From: Silene latifolia
Taxonomy: Eukaryota > Streptophyta > Magnoliopsida > Caryophyllales > Caryophyllaceae
Assembly: GCF_048544455.1 (NCBI RefSeq)
Contig: NC_133532.1
Coordinates: 89,111,156-89,175,155 of the forward strand
DNA length: 64,000 nt
Direction of reading: 5' to 3'
Position 1 is the first letter of the stretch. Every line of letters starts with the position of its first letter. Position numbers and translations under genes: made by a program. A model generated the notes under the pieces. That model did not search any database and was not told the DNA's origin. It saw nothing but the letters and a program-made list of their open reading frames with translations. Below are positions 34,505 through 44,140 of this stretch, piece by piece.

Positions 34505-34622
34505 CGGTGTTTGTTTGATTTAGATTTCTTCTTTTTGTTATTAGTTGTGTCTTTCTTCATCTTGAGGAAGTAAAACTCCTCAAGGTTTGTTCTAATTGTT
34601 TTTGAGTTGTTTGATATTTTGC

Positions 34623-36103
34623 ATGTCTAGAAGGTTACAAAGTGATTTGTTACCTTTTGACCGTGAAATCGAAAGAACCTTGACGAACAATACGAGACTT
34701 GTTAGGAGGAATTTGAGAGGTGTTGGTGAAGTTGTTCAACCCACTAGTGAGTTTGTCAATCCTTTCGCAATAGAAGGAGAAGAAAACCCATTACACAATA
34801 CCCCACAAAATCCACCTACAATGCCAAAATTCTCGTCACACTCCGTACCCATCGAGGATAATCTACCAAATGGTACTCCTACACCGCAACATCTCACCGG
34901 AAATTTTATTGCCAAGTCCGCCTTCATCCAACTAGTTGAGAGGAGCCAATTTGGGGGGATGCCTAGTGAGGATCCTCATTCTCATATGGAAACCTTTTGC
35001 GATTATTGTGATGCTATCTCTCAAACGGGCGTGACTCAAGACCAAATTAAATGGGTCTTATTTCCTTTTTCCTTAATCGGCACCGAAAAGCAATGGTTGA
35101 AGGGCCTTGATAAGGCCACCCTTGGAATAGATTCTTGGAAGAAGTTGGCTCTAGCTTTCTACAAAAATTCTACCCACCGGAAAAGACCAACATGCTAAGA
35201 GCTCAAATTACGGGTTTTAAGCAAAGGGATGAAGAGTCTTTGTATGAAGCTTGGGAGCGGTTTAAAGGTATTTGTCGCTCATGTCCTCACCATGGACTTA
35301 GCGAATGGTTTTTGGTGCAACAATTTTGGAATGGTTTATATGAAGATTCTAGGAACATTCTCAATATGGGATCAAATGGAATGTTCACCGAAGTTGATGA
35401 CAATCAAACATGGAACAAGATTGAGGAAATGGCGGTCCATAACTCACAATATAGTAGACCTCGCAAGGCTACTAGAGGAGGAAAGCATGAAGTGGACTCC
35501 GTTACTCAATTGGGTGCTCAACTTAGTGCTCACATTGACACAATCAACTTGAAGTTTGAACAAGCTATGGCTAGACTTGAGGAAAACTCAAAATCATCGA
35601 AGCATCATGTCAATGCCATGATGGCATCCTCATCAATCACATGTGGGATATGTGAGAATTGTGGAACTTTGGGTCATGACCCAAGTGAGTGTAGGGGAAC
35701 AACCGAACAAGTTAATGCTTTCCAAGCTTACAAGAGTGGTACCCCTTATTCCAATTTTTACAATGAGAACACCAAGTTCCATCCAAATCTCTCATACAAA
35801 AGCCAAAATGTTCAAAACCCTCAAACAACATACACTCCACCACCCATGAGAAACCAAAATCAAAGACCCTTTTACAATCAAAACCAAGGTTACCAAAATC
35901 AAAATCCATACAATCACCAAAATGACCAAGGTTTTGATGTCCAGAAAGCGGTCCTCCAAATGCAAAAGAATCAACAAGAATTTTTCACCCAAATGCAAAA
36001 AGATAGCCAAGCAAAAGAAACCACCATCAACAACATTCTAGCTCACACCAAGATGTTGGAAACCCAATTGACTCAACTAGCATCTTCAAGCTCACAAAGA
36101 TAA
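34623..36103 (+). pseudogene. Element C gag, one frameshift
   Basis: The start chosen at 34623 (MSRRLQSDLLPFDREIERTL) is the typical Athila-type N-terminus; the ATG at 34596 adds a Phe/Leu stretch that looks like leader. The capsid reads AFIQLVERSQFGGMPSEDPH, QDQIKWVLFPFSLIG and DSWKKLALAFY, where a one-base loss near 35160 shifts frame. Reading resumes with LQKFYPPEKTNMLRAQITGF, EAWERFKGICRSCPHHGL, a zinc knuckle CENCGTLGHDPSEC, an Asn/Gln/Tyr-rich stretch and a coiled-coil-like end. It stops at TAA 36101-36103. In the family gag continues into protease in one frame; the stop may be a mutation or a readthrough point. Confidence 0.88.
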
Positions 36104-37381
36104 AAGGGGCAATTACCACCTCAAAGTAATCCCCCTAGACATGAAACGGTTAGTGCCATTCACTTGAGAAGTGGTACAAGGTATGAAGCACCGAAGAAGC
36201 AAGTTGAGGATGAATTTGTGGAAGCTAGTGAAAAGGAAGAAATTGTGCAAAACTCCAAAGATGGAGAATCAACAAAAGAAGAAAGTTCAAAGAAAAGTGA
36301 AGACAAGGCCAAAGAGAAGGAGCCCATTGTGATTAGACTTCCTTTTCCAAGTCGTCAAGCCAAGCCCAAATTTGATGATCAACTTGGAAAGTTCATGGAA
36401 ATTGTGAAGAATTTAGAAGTCTCAATTCCTTTCACGGAATTAATCAATCACGTTCCGGCCTATGCGAAGTATATGAAAGAAATCCTCACAAAGAAGAAGT
36501 CGATCCGGAAACTTGAGACTATCGCCTTCACTAAGGTGAGTAGTGCAATACTTCAAGGGAGTTCACCTCCAAAGTTAAAGGATCCAGGAAGCTTCTCAAT
36601 ACCGTGTACCATTGGCGACACAACGATCAACAAAGCCTTATGTGATCTAGGGGCTAGTGTGAGTGTCATGCCGTACTCGGTAAGTAAAAGGTTGGGGATG
36701 GGAGAGCTTAAATGCACCAACATCACACTCCAAATGGCCGATAGATCGACGAAGACACCGTTAGGGATATGGGAAGATGTCCCAAAGGCGAATGGGAAGT
36801 TTTTCATCCCGGTGGACTTTGTCATTGTTGATATGGAGGAAGATTCCAACATTCCAATCATCCTAGGAAGACCTTTCCTACACACCGCCGGTGCGGTGAT
36901 TGATGTGAAACATGGAGAGCTCACTCTAGAAGTGGGAGATGAAAGCATAACTTTTAATCTTGACAAGACTATGAGAGCTCCTCGTTTGCATGAGCCGTGT
37001 TTCATGATTGATCATTATAGCCGAAAAGATGAAAGGAAGAAATCGGAACTCCAATGGAGGAAGAAAGTTGAAGATGCTCCATTCAAAGAGCAAGTGAATT
37101 ATGACAAGGAGAGCTTGCAAAGCTCATCAAAATCAACCAAGGAAGAAGAGGATGGCCTCATTGGCCAAGAGAAGAAATTGGGAGAGTTGTCTCCATCTAA
37201 GCAAGAGATTTTCAATGATCAACTCAATGAAGTTTGTGGTCTTTGGGACGACGAGTTTGAAAGGTTTTTTAATCCCTACATTGGGCATGCCATCGATCAT
37301 GATCAACAACAAGGGCCACGGTCTTTGAGGACCTCTACCATAATAATGAACAAGCTTTTGATTACTTTTTCAAGGTGTTGA
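36104..37381 (+). CDS. Element C aspartic protease with gag-pro linker
   Basis: Open from just after the gag stop (first ATG at 36164). The linker is Lys/Glu-rich and leads to IRLPFPSRQAKPKFDDQLGK and IPFTELINHVPAYAKYMKEI. The retropepsin active site is intact: CDLGASVSVMP. It is followed by NITLQMADRSTKTPLGI, KFFIPVDFVIVDMEED and IILGRPFLHTAGAVIDV. After the protease the ORF runs about 130 more codons (acidic, with KQEIFNDQLNEVCGLWDDEF) and ends without the RT-start motif (LPSHLKYAFL) of complete relatives. The product would cleave Gag; RT and integrase have been deleted. Confidence 0.85.
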   Translation, partial: KGQLPPQSNPPRHETVSAIHLRSGTRYEAPKKQVEDEFVEASEKEEIVQNSKDGESTKEESSKKSEDKAKEKEPIVIRLPFPSRQAKPKFDDQLGKFMEIVKNLEVSIPFTELINHVPAYAKYMKEILTKKKSIRKLETIAFTKVSSAILQGSSPPKLKDPGSFSIPCTIGDTTINKALCDLGASVSVMPYSVSKRLGMGELKCTNITLQMADRSTKTPLGIWEDVPKANGKFFIPVDFVIVDMEEDSNIPIILGRPFLHTAGAVIDVKHGELTLEVGDESITFNLDKTMRAPRLHEPCFMIDHYSRKDERKKSELQWRKKVEDAPFKEQVNYDKESLQSSSKSTKEEEDGLIGQEKKLGELSPSKQEIFNDQLNEVCGLWDDEFERFFNPYIGHAIDHDQQQGPRSLRTSTIIMNKLLITFSRC

Positions 37382-38465
37382 GCAACATCAACAACACCTT
37401 GAACATGCCCCCTTGACATCTCATCAAGAATGAGAGTTTGGTGGAGTCCTCCCTAAACCACCACTTGTAAATATTTCTAACTCCCTAACTTACATTTCAA
37501 TTCTTGTATTGCATTTTTGTCATCTTTGGATTTTTATTTACTTTGATCAAAATAATTGTCATGAAAGAGAGAAGTGAGGGAGGGACTAACAATTTCAATT
37601 GATGTGTAGTGCTTTACCTTAGTGTGGGGATGGCAATTGCCTAGGCTATCCATGCCTTAGTAGTGCCCCCACAAAGAAGAACACAAGACTTGAAAGAAAG
37701 AATGGAAGAATGATAAAGGGAAAGCGCTGTGCACGGGTGGAACTGAATCCGTGTACACAGAGGACGAATCCGAGCGGATTCCCAAGAATCCGCCCGTCTT
37801 ATGCAATCCGAGCGTCCTGCAGAAAAGACGCCCGTCCTGAACTGAGCTGAATTTTGAAATTTTCTTGACTGTTAAAGAATCCGAGCGGATTCCTGAAAAT
37901 CCGCCCGTCCTGCAGAATCCGTCCGTCCTGGGAAAAAGACGCCCGTCTTTGCAGCTGAGAAAAACAAGCAAATTTCTCTGGACAGAAATCCGTCCGTCTT
38001 TGGAGAAATCCGCCCGTCCCGTGTTCAGCAAATCCGAGCGGATTGTACCAAATCCGCCCGTCTTTAGGCGAGCTTTTGCAAAGGTAGAAGAAGCAGAATC
38101 CGCACGGATTGAGCCTAATCCGCACGGATTGCCCTTGCAGTTTTGAAATTTTCGGCCTCTTTAAAACCCCTCCCACCTTCATTCATTCATTCATTCATTC
38201 ATAAACACTACCCACAACATCAAAACCCTCATCCCCTCCATCATAAAAACAAAAACCCTCAACAACATTCAACAAAAACAAATCAAACCACCCTTCTAAC
38301 AACAAATTAATCACTCCTTCTTCAACAAAAACCAAAACCAAGAACAAAATCTTCAACCTTTGAGTCGATTTTTGTTTTCATAAAGGCAAAGCCTTTCACC
38401 TTCAAATCGATTTGGGCATCCTAAAAATTGAATATTTTTCACTCTTTTCTTGGTTAAGCTCATCA
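37382..38465 (+). other. Spacer of element C with motif cluster and purine tract
   Basis: Non-coding. It holds TTAGTGTGGGGATGGCAATT at 37619-37638, similar to TTAGTGTGGGGATGGGAATT at 40477-40496 on the other side of the env-like ORF. It also holds the AATCCG...CGGATT cluster (37738-38128) and an (ATTC)n microsatellite near 38178-38202. Confidence 0.7.
37738..38128. repeat. AATCCGNNCGGATT motif cluster inside element C
   Basis: At least twelve whole or half motifs (AATCCGAGCGGATT, AATCCGCCCGTC, AATCCGTCCGTC, AATCCGCACGGATT), spaced about 15-35 bp. They are the same motifs as in both LTRs of this element but in a different sequence context. Confidence 0.85.
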
Positions 38466-40061
38466 ATGGCAAGGACTAAGGGTGCAACAAAGGCAACAAA
38501 GGCACCAAAGGCTAAGGCACTCTCACAAAGGCAAAAGGCTCTTCAAACAAAGAAATCTTTGGCTATGGTGGTGGCAACACAAAACTTGGAAGTGCAACAA
38601 CAACAACAACCTTCTATGGGACCATCAACACCTTCTACTCCGGTAATTAATCAACTTTTGCATTATCCGGAGGTAACTTTTATTTCCGATACCCATAGAA
38701 ATACCTTTGTCAAGTTTGCTATGAAATCTATTCAATCCACCAAATTCATATGTAAAGATGCCTTGGAAAAATTGGGTGTTCTTGAACAAACAAAAGCCTT
38801 TTTCAAAGCCATGGGGTTGGAGAAATTGTTTGAAACAAAGGAATTGACATACCCCTCCCTTGTCTTGGAATTCTTAAGTTCTTTAAAAGTCACCAAAGTT
38901 GAGAATAGAGAAATTCTCGAGTTTCGTCTAGCTAATGTTAGTAGACACATTACCTTTACGGAATCGGGTGAAATTTTGGGTCTTAGTGATGAATCAAGTT
39001 ATCTTAAGCATTATGGAAAGTATGACCCCGAGCCTCTTTGGGAGGCAATCTCCGGGAAGAAATTTGAGGCTTTTCATGCATGTCGTGCTCTTTTGGTCCA
39101 TCATCCGGGCATAAGAGTATGGCACAAGGTTGTGGGAAATACCATAATTGCTAGGAAAGACACCAATCATTTCACAAGACTTGACTTTATTCTCCTTGAA
39201 TCGGCTTTGAATATCGGAAGAATTCATACCAAGCCTTACAATTCTTTGTGGCTCTTGGTAGAAAGATGGCTTAATGTTGATAATGGGAAGAAGGGCACAA
39301 CCGTTATTGTCAATGGCGGCCTAGTCACACTCCTAGCCAAGCACTTTGATCCTAATTTCAATAAGGATAAGAAGTACAAAGCAAAGGAAGGTGGCCATCT
39401 TATTGATATGCATATTATGATTCACAAGTTCAAGTGGGTTGCTCATAACCCCCTTGACATTAAATATGGATGGTTAACTAGTGAAGCTAGATCGTTCACC
39501 TTGCCCTCGAAGATTTGTCGCCTAAGCGTCCACCGGACCAATTATCTACTTCCCCTTTCCGAAGAAGCCGAGTATATCATTCAACAACAAAAGGGTGATC
39601 TTGAAGCTCCCTCCTCTTCCATTGTCATACCACCTTACCCCTTTGAGTATGAAGAGTTCAAACCGGAAGGAATTGAAATTGGGAAAGACTATGTGACTCT
39701 CCTCATGCAAGCAATGCACAAGCAAGCCCATGAAGATCGGAAAAATGCGTATTTGGCTCAATATCCACCCCTCCTACATCTAGCTAGGCAAGGACTCCTT
39801 GATCCATCTTGTCCTTTGCCTAGTTGGGCGGATAGAGAACTCTTATTTCCGGGTGCATCTAGGGACGTGGTGGGAGACAATGAGGTTGTTGGAAATGATG
39901 AAGAAGTTGATGATAATATTGAGGAAGAAGCAAGTGAAGAAGAAATGGATGGTGAAGAGGAAGATGAGGAAGAAAGTGAAGAAGCAAATGACAAGGAAAG
40001 TGGCAATGTGACCACTTCTCATGAGGGAAGTGGTGATGATGATAGCATGATGGAAGACTAG
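38466..40061 (+). CDS. Env-position ORF of element C (531 aa, plant transposon protein-like)
   Basis: The start at 38466 (MARTKGATKATKAPKAKAL) was preferred over the ATG 54 bp upstream because related ORFs begin with a short basic Lys-rich stretch. Residues about 1-60 are basic and Gln-rich. Residues about 70-400 form a globular region with TYPSLVLEFLSSLKV, EFRLANVSRHITFTESGEIL and WLTSEARSFTLPSKICRL, resembling the ATHILA ORF-1 / putative plant transposon protein domain. The C-terminus is a long Asp/Glu-rich tail. The ORF is unbroken, unlike gag beside it. No signal peptide or transmembrane segment is evident, so an envelope role is not supported by sequence. It may bind nucleic acid or chromatin, but the function is unknown. 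Confidence 0.75.
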   Translation: MARTKGATKATKAPKAKALSQRQKALQTKKSLAMVVATQNLEVQQQQQPSMGPSTPSTPVINQLLHYPEVTFISDTHRNTFVKFAMKSIQSTKFICKDALEKLGVLEQTKAFFKAMGLEKLFETKELTYPSLVLEFLSSLKVTKVENREILEFRLANVSRHITFTESGEILGLSDESSYLKHYGKYDPEPLWEAISGKKFEAFHACRALLVHHPGIRVWHKVVGNTIIARKDTNHFTRLDFILLESALNIGRIHTKPYNSLWLLVERWLNVDNGKKGTTVIVNGGLVTLLAKHFDPNFNKDKKYKAKEGGHLIDMHIMIHKFKWVAHNPLDIKYGWLTSEARSFTLPSKICRLSVHRTNYLLPLSEEAEYIIQQQKGDLEAPSSSIVIPPYPFEYEEFKPEGIEIGKDYVTLLMQAMHKQAHEDRKNAYLAQYPPLLHLARQGLLDPSCPLPSWADRELLFPGASRDVVGDNEVVGNDEEVDDNIEEEASEEEMDGEEEDEEESEEANDKESGNVTTSHEGSGDDDSMMED

Positions 40062-41988
40062 CAAGCCTTGAAGACTCCTACACTCCCATGGTTTGTCTAT
40101 ATCTCTTTGTATTCTATTTAATTTTGATCATTGTTGGAGTAGTCCTAGCAACATCAAAGGACTCACACCTCGGTACCATTGAGGTGTTCTTATTTTATTG
40201 TTCCCATTTGTAAAATCCAAAATGACAAACTAGTTTCATGCATAAGCATAGTGTATGCATGAACTATACCCATCCTTGGACATTAGCAATAGTGTCTCAC
40301 TCGGTTTGGGGAAGTTAATGCATACGCAACGGGAGGTAATCTAAATTATCCTCTCCGTCATAACAAAAACCATGCATCATGTAGTGTAACTTAGTGTAGA
40401 ATTGCATTTAGTGTAGAAATCATGCATCATCTTTGCATAATTTCCATCATTTTGGCCATTGAGGACAATGCCCATATTAGTGTGGGGATGGGAATTCTAA
40501 CATTTAACTATTATTTCAAAAATCATAAAAATTGAAAAAATTTGAAAAACCCAAAAACAAGTTCATTTCCTTTGTATATTGTTTTGTATATATTGTGTTT
40601 GTTTTATCCTTGTTCACATTGATTGACTACGCCACATCCGAGACATGAGGATATTGAAGACCGCATGGTATGATCTTTCCAATCTCCTTTTTCCTCTTTA
40701 TGTTAATGACTATGTGGCTTCATTTTGATTGATGCGGTACAACAATGTGAACTTAGGACTTGCATTTAGATTGTTTGTCATATTAGTTGGTAGAATCATA
40801 TGCATTAGGATGTTTATATGGTAGTTGCATCATGGCATGTAGTTTGCATGTTAGAAAAATTCTGCGAAACCGTCTACTTGGGAAGCTTGACAAGTGTATA
40901 TAGGCCCTAGTAGATGCTTTTTCTTCTTAAGACTTTGCTTGTTAGAATACTTGTAAAACACCCTAGGATGTGTCATGCTAGTATCCTTTGACCCATGGTT
41001 TAAGGCCGAGTCAAGAGTACCTTGTGGTGTGATAACTCCTTGGCTACCGTTTATTCCAAGGTGACCCTTGAAACCATGCATCCATCCATCATTCATCCAT
41101 GTTCTACCACATTTTTGTCATCAAAGGGAATGGGCACAAAAAGAAATCAATTTGAGTTCAATGAAATGAAAAGTGAAAGAAAGTTTGCAAAAATGCATCA
41201 AAAGAAAAAAGGAGCAAAAATAGAACTCCTAAGCTTCAAATACAAGGCACCCTCGTTACTAATTGGGGTGACTTTGAAAATGTTCAAAAAGAAATGCAAA
41301 AAAAAATTATCAAGCATTGAAATGCCAAAAATCAAAAAGAAATGGCAAAGAAAGTGTTCTCAAATGTCAAAAGCCACAAGAAATTGGGGGGAAAAAACAA
41401 AAACAAAAACAAAAGCAAACTCCCAAAATGAAACTCAAATATCTATCGATCCCTTTATCCATCATATCCATTTTTGTGCATGGTAGAGAGGGGACGACCC
41501 TTCTTCTTGTCTAGGCAAGAGGGGGAATTCCGCGATCCTCCAGTGTTTCTAACGCCATAGGGAGTCTACTCTTGATAAAAGCATTTAACGATTGAGGACA
41601 AAGGTACCCTAGCTTGACACAACTTGGAGGTGATTTATTGGTATCCTTCTAGGCTTAGTAGTTTGAATAAATTGCATCTATGAAGGATTGTGTACCCTTG
41701 AATTGCTTCCCTTGTAGATAATTTCCGCCACTTAGATGAGGAAAGTGGCTATTCTTTTGTAGATGCATCCATTATGTGTTTTTGTGTGCTTTAATGTTTG
41801 GATGCGTCGCCATTTTGGCAAGACCCACCTTGCCTTGCAAGAAGGCATCCTACCTCATGGTTGTCTTGTTGTGAGTTGAAGGGGCAGAGTGAGACCCGCT
41901 AATTGTCTCATATCGGCTATATTATTAGGATAGGTTAGTATTGGTCCTAGTCTTTGTCACCTCTTTACTCGGGACGAGCAAAGGTTCG
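40062..41988 (+). other. 3' non-coding region of element C
   Basis: 1.9 kb without a domain-bearing ORF. Polypurine-like sequences occur at 40302-40316 (CGGTTTGGGGAAGTT) and 40477-40492. An A-rich segment at 41130-41410 gives low-complexity Lys-rich ORFs that I do not call. Confidence 0.6.
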
Positions 41989-42001
41989 GTTTGGGGATAT
42001 T
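41989..42001 (+). promoter_or_regulatory. Polypurine tract of element C
   Basis: TTTGGGGATATT, directly before the 3' LTR TGATGTG. Confidence 0.75.
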
Positions 42002-43740
42002 TGATGTGACCATAATTGGCGCATATTTAGCCCCCGAATTAGCCTTGTTTCCATGCTTTTTAGTGCTTATTTGGGTCATGTCTTATCTTTAGTTCTTTGT
42101 TTTGCATATTCTTTGAGATTTTGATCCCTTGGTAGGAAAGGAGTAAGAATCTTGCATTTTCATGGCAAAACGAGACTAAATTGATCGAATTCAATGACCA
42201 AGCATCAAGGAGAGACAAGATTAGAAGGCCTTTGTACATATCATAGTAGAAGAGCAATGTTGAGGAAAGATCCTTGAGTCCCCAAGGAAATCCCCAAGGA
42301 ATTTATGAAGAAAAGGGAAGAAAAGTAGAAGTTACTATGCTTGATCGACAATCCGAGCGGATTGCCAGCAATCCGCCCGTCCAGCCCCTGCACAATCCGA
42401 GCGTCCCGTACCTGAATCCGCTCGGATTCCCCCTCAACAATCCGTCCGGATTCCATCGCCCAAATCCGGCCGTCCCGACCTTATTCCGCCCGGATTTCTT
42501 CACAGCACGGATTGCCTTCTTCAAGCTACGAAAAGAGAAGCCCTTCTCTCAGAAAATACCGGGTCCTCCTTGCTCAACTTAAAAAGTGTAATTACTAGTT
42601 TAGCCCTTAGTTAACCCTAATGCATCCTCCCTAATTATCACTATAAATACCCCATTAGGCTAATTAGAGGAGCATGTTCTTCTTATCAATAATTAGTGTA
42701 GTTAATATCAATCAAAACTCTCTTCAATATTGTAATCAAGTATTAATCAAGTTTTAATCCAAGTTTTAGTTCTTTAATCTCTCTTTTGTTCATCCTTTAT
42801 TTTGGGTAATTGAAGATTATTTGGGTTATTATTGGGAGATTGACAACCTCTCAATCTAGCATTCAAGTACTTCTATTATTCTTGCTTTATTATTGGAATC
42901 ATTAGTAGGTATAATCTCTTAATCCCTTTTTAATTATTGTTAATTACTTTCATTTATTCATCATGTTTCATATTGTTAGTATGATTGACAACCTTGCTAG
43001 CATGATCAACATGATAATGAGTGAGTAGTCTCTTAGCTAGGGTTAATGGGTGATTAGGGGAAACCAACATGGGGAATGATTCATGCTTAAATTAATATGC
43101 TTTCATGCTTTATTTGCTTGCTTGTTTTGATCTCAACTCATGCACATGTTATACTTGATGAAATGCTAAGCCTATGAATCCTTGCATTTACTATCATCTC
43201 CTATCTTTTCAATGAGACTTGTAAGACATAACCCAACTCGAGTCCCATTAGACCATGCATGTTGTTGAGTAGGGAAGATTAAGGCGACTTGTAGGTGTTG
43301 TACAATCTAATCGATTCGGCTCCGGGACCCAAACTTTCCTAGGATTGTAAGATATAACCCAACTCAATCCATCACAACAATAATTGCTTGCTTATAATTT
43401 GAGAACATGTTTGTATGATCATTTCCCATGATTCCCCTATGATCCCATGACACCCTAGTGCCTTTAATCAATTGTTTACACCCCCTTTCTATTCATCTTG
43501 CTTGTTTATTTTCATTGTTATTCTAGTTTAGTAACCTTCTACATCAACCCAATTTGTGACACCCCTTAGATACCGCTAGTTACAATAGAAATCTCATTTC
43601 AACTCCCGTCCCTTGGGATCCGACCTTTACTTGCCTCTTTACTAATTGTAGAGTTGCTTGTTAAGCTATAAATTGTGTTTTGATTCGACCGTGACCAACG
43701 ACCACATCTATTTATTTGTGAATACGAAACGGACCGATCA
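42002..43740 (+). repeat. 3' LTR of element C (1739 bp)
   Basis: Ends GACCGATCA next to TSD GTAAC. It contains a motif cluster at 42347-42518 that differs from the 5' LTR copy by several small indels and substitutions. Confidence 0.93.
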
Positions 43741-43985
43741 GTAACCCCACCAACTAAAGGAATGGCGGAGCAGTAATCAGTGAACAACTCCATATGCTTG
43801 CCTGGATCCTCACCAGCTACTCCCTTGAAAATATTCTTCTCAATCAACTACATATAGGATGGATGAATTCCAAGCATCTGTAGCAGGAAGCAGGAAACCT
43901 TTGGGTAAGGAATCTACATTGGGTTCCGAGTGACTAGCAATGTTAGGCATTTTAGCAAATGAAGTTTTAAGAATAGCAGATCTTT
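43741..43985 (-). pseudogene. Element B gag, N-terminal part
   Basis: Minus-strand reading from about 43985: MPNIASHSEPNVDSLPKG, then an in-frame TAG just before LIEKNIFKGVAGEDPGKHME and LFTDYCSAIPLVGGVT. It then continues directly at 32726 (QDRVKEILF) once element C and one GTAAC are removed. This matches the start of Athila-type gag. Confidence 0.8.
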
Positions 43986-44118
43986 CAGTGCCCTCTTCTA
44001 GGACGGATCACCTGCAAAACAACTATAGTACTAGAGAAAAATATGAGAACTGTCTCAAGGAACAAATTCCTTGAGACTGGGGATAAACTTAATATAAAGC
44101 AAACAAAATAACACCACT

Positions 44119-44135
44119 TCCCCGACAATGGCGCC
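44119..44135 (-). promoter_or_regulatory. Primer binding site of element B
   Basis: Minus strand TGGCGCCATTGTCGGGG, a tRNA-Asp type site with two differences from the exact complement. It is 5 nt inside the LTR. Confidence 0.8.
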
Positions 44136-44140
44136 AAAAT

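Larger units (their letters stand above)
32727..43740 (+). mobile_element. Element C: Athila-like element with gag, protease and env-like ORF, no RT
   Basis: LTRs at 32727-34482 and 42002-43740, TGATGTGACC...GACCGATCA. The TSD is GTAAC at 32722-32726 and 43741-43745, lying inside the element B gag. The primer binding site is tRNA-Asp type and the polypurine tract is TTTGGGGATATT. The interior encodes gag and protease (34623-37381) and a separate env-position ORF (38466-40061). Sequence expected for RT, RNase H and integrase is absent between them, so the element depends on a relative. Few lesions in the ORFs suggest moderate age. Confidence 0.9.

Noticed and set aside
36553-37120. Minus-strand ORFs opposite the element C protease
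   Set aside because: Antisense shadows of the intact retropepsin reading.
41022-41514. Lys-rich ORFs in element C 3' region
   Set aside because: A-rich low-complexity DNA; no domain and inconsistent frames.
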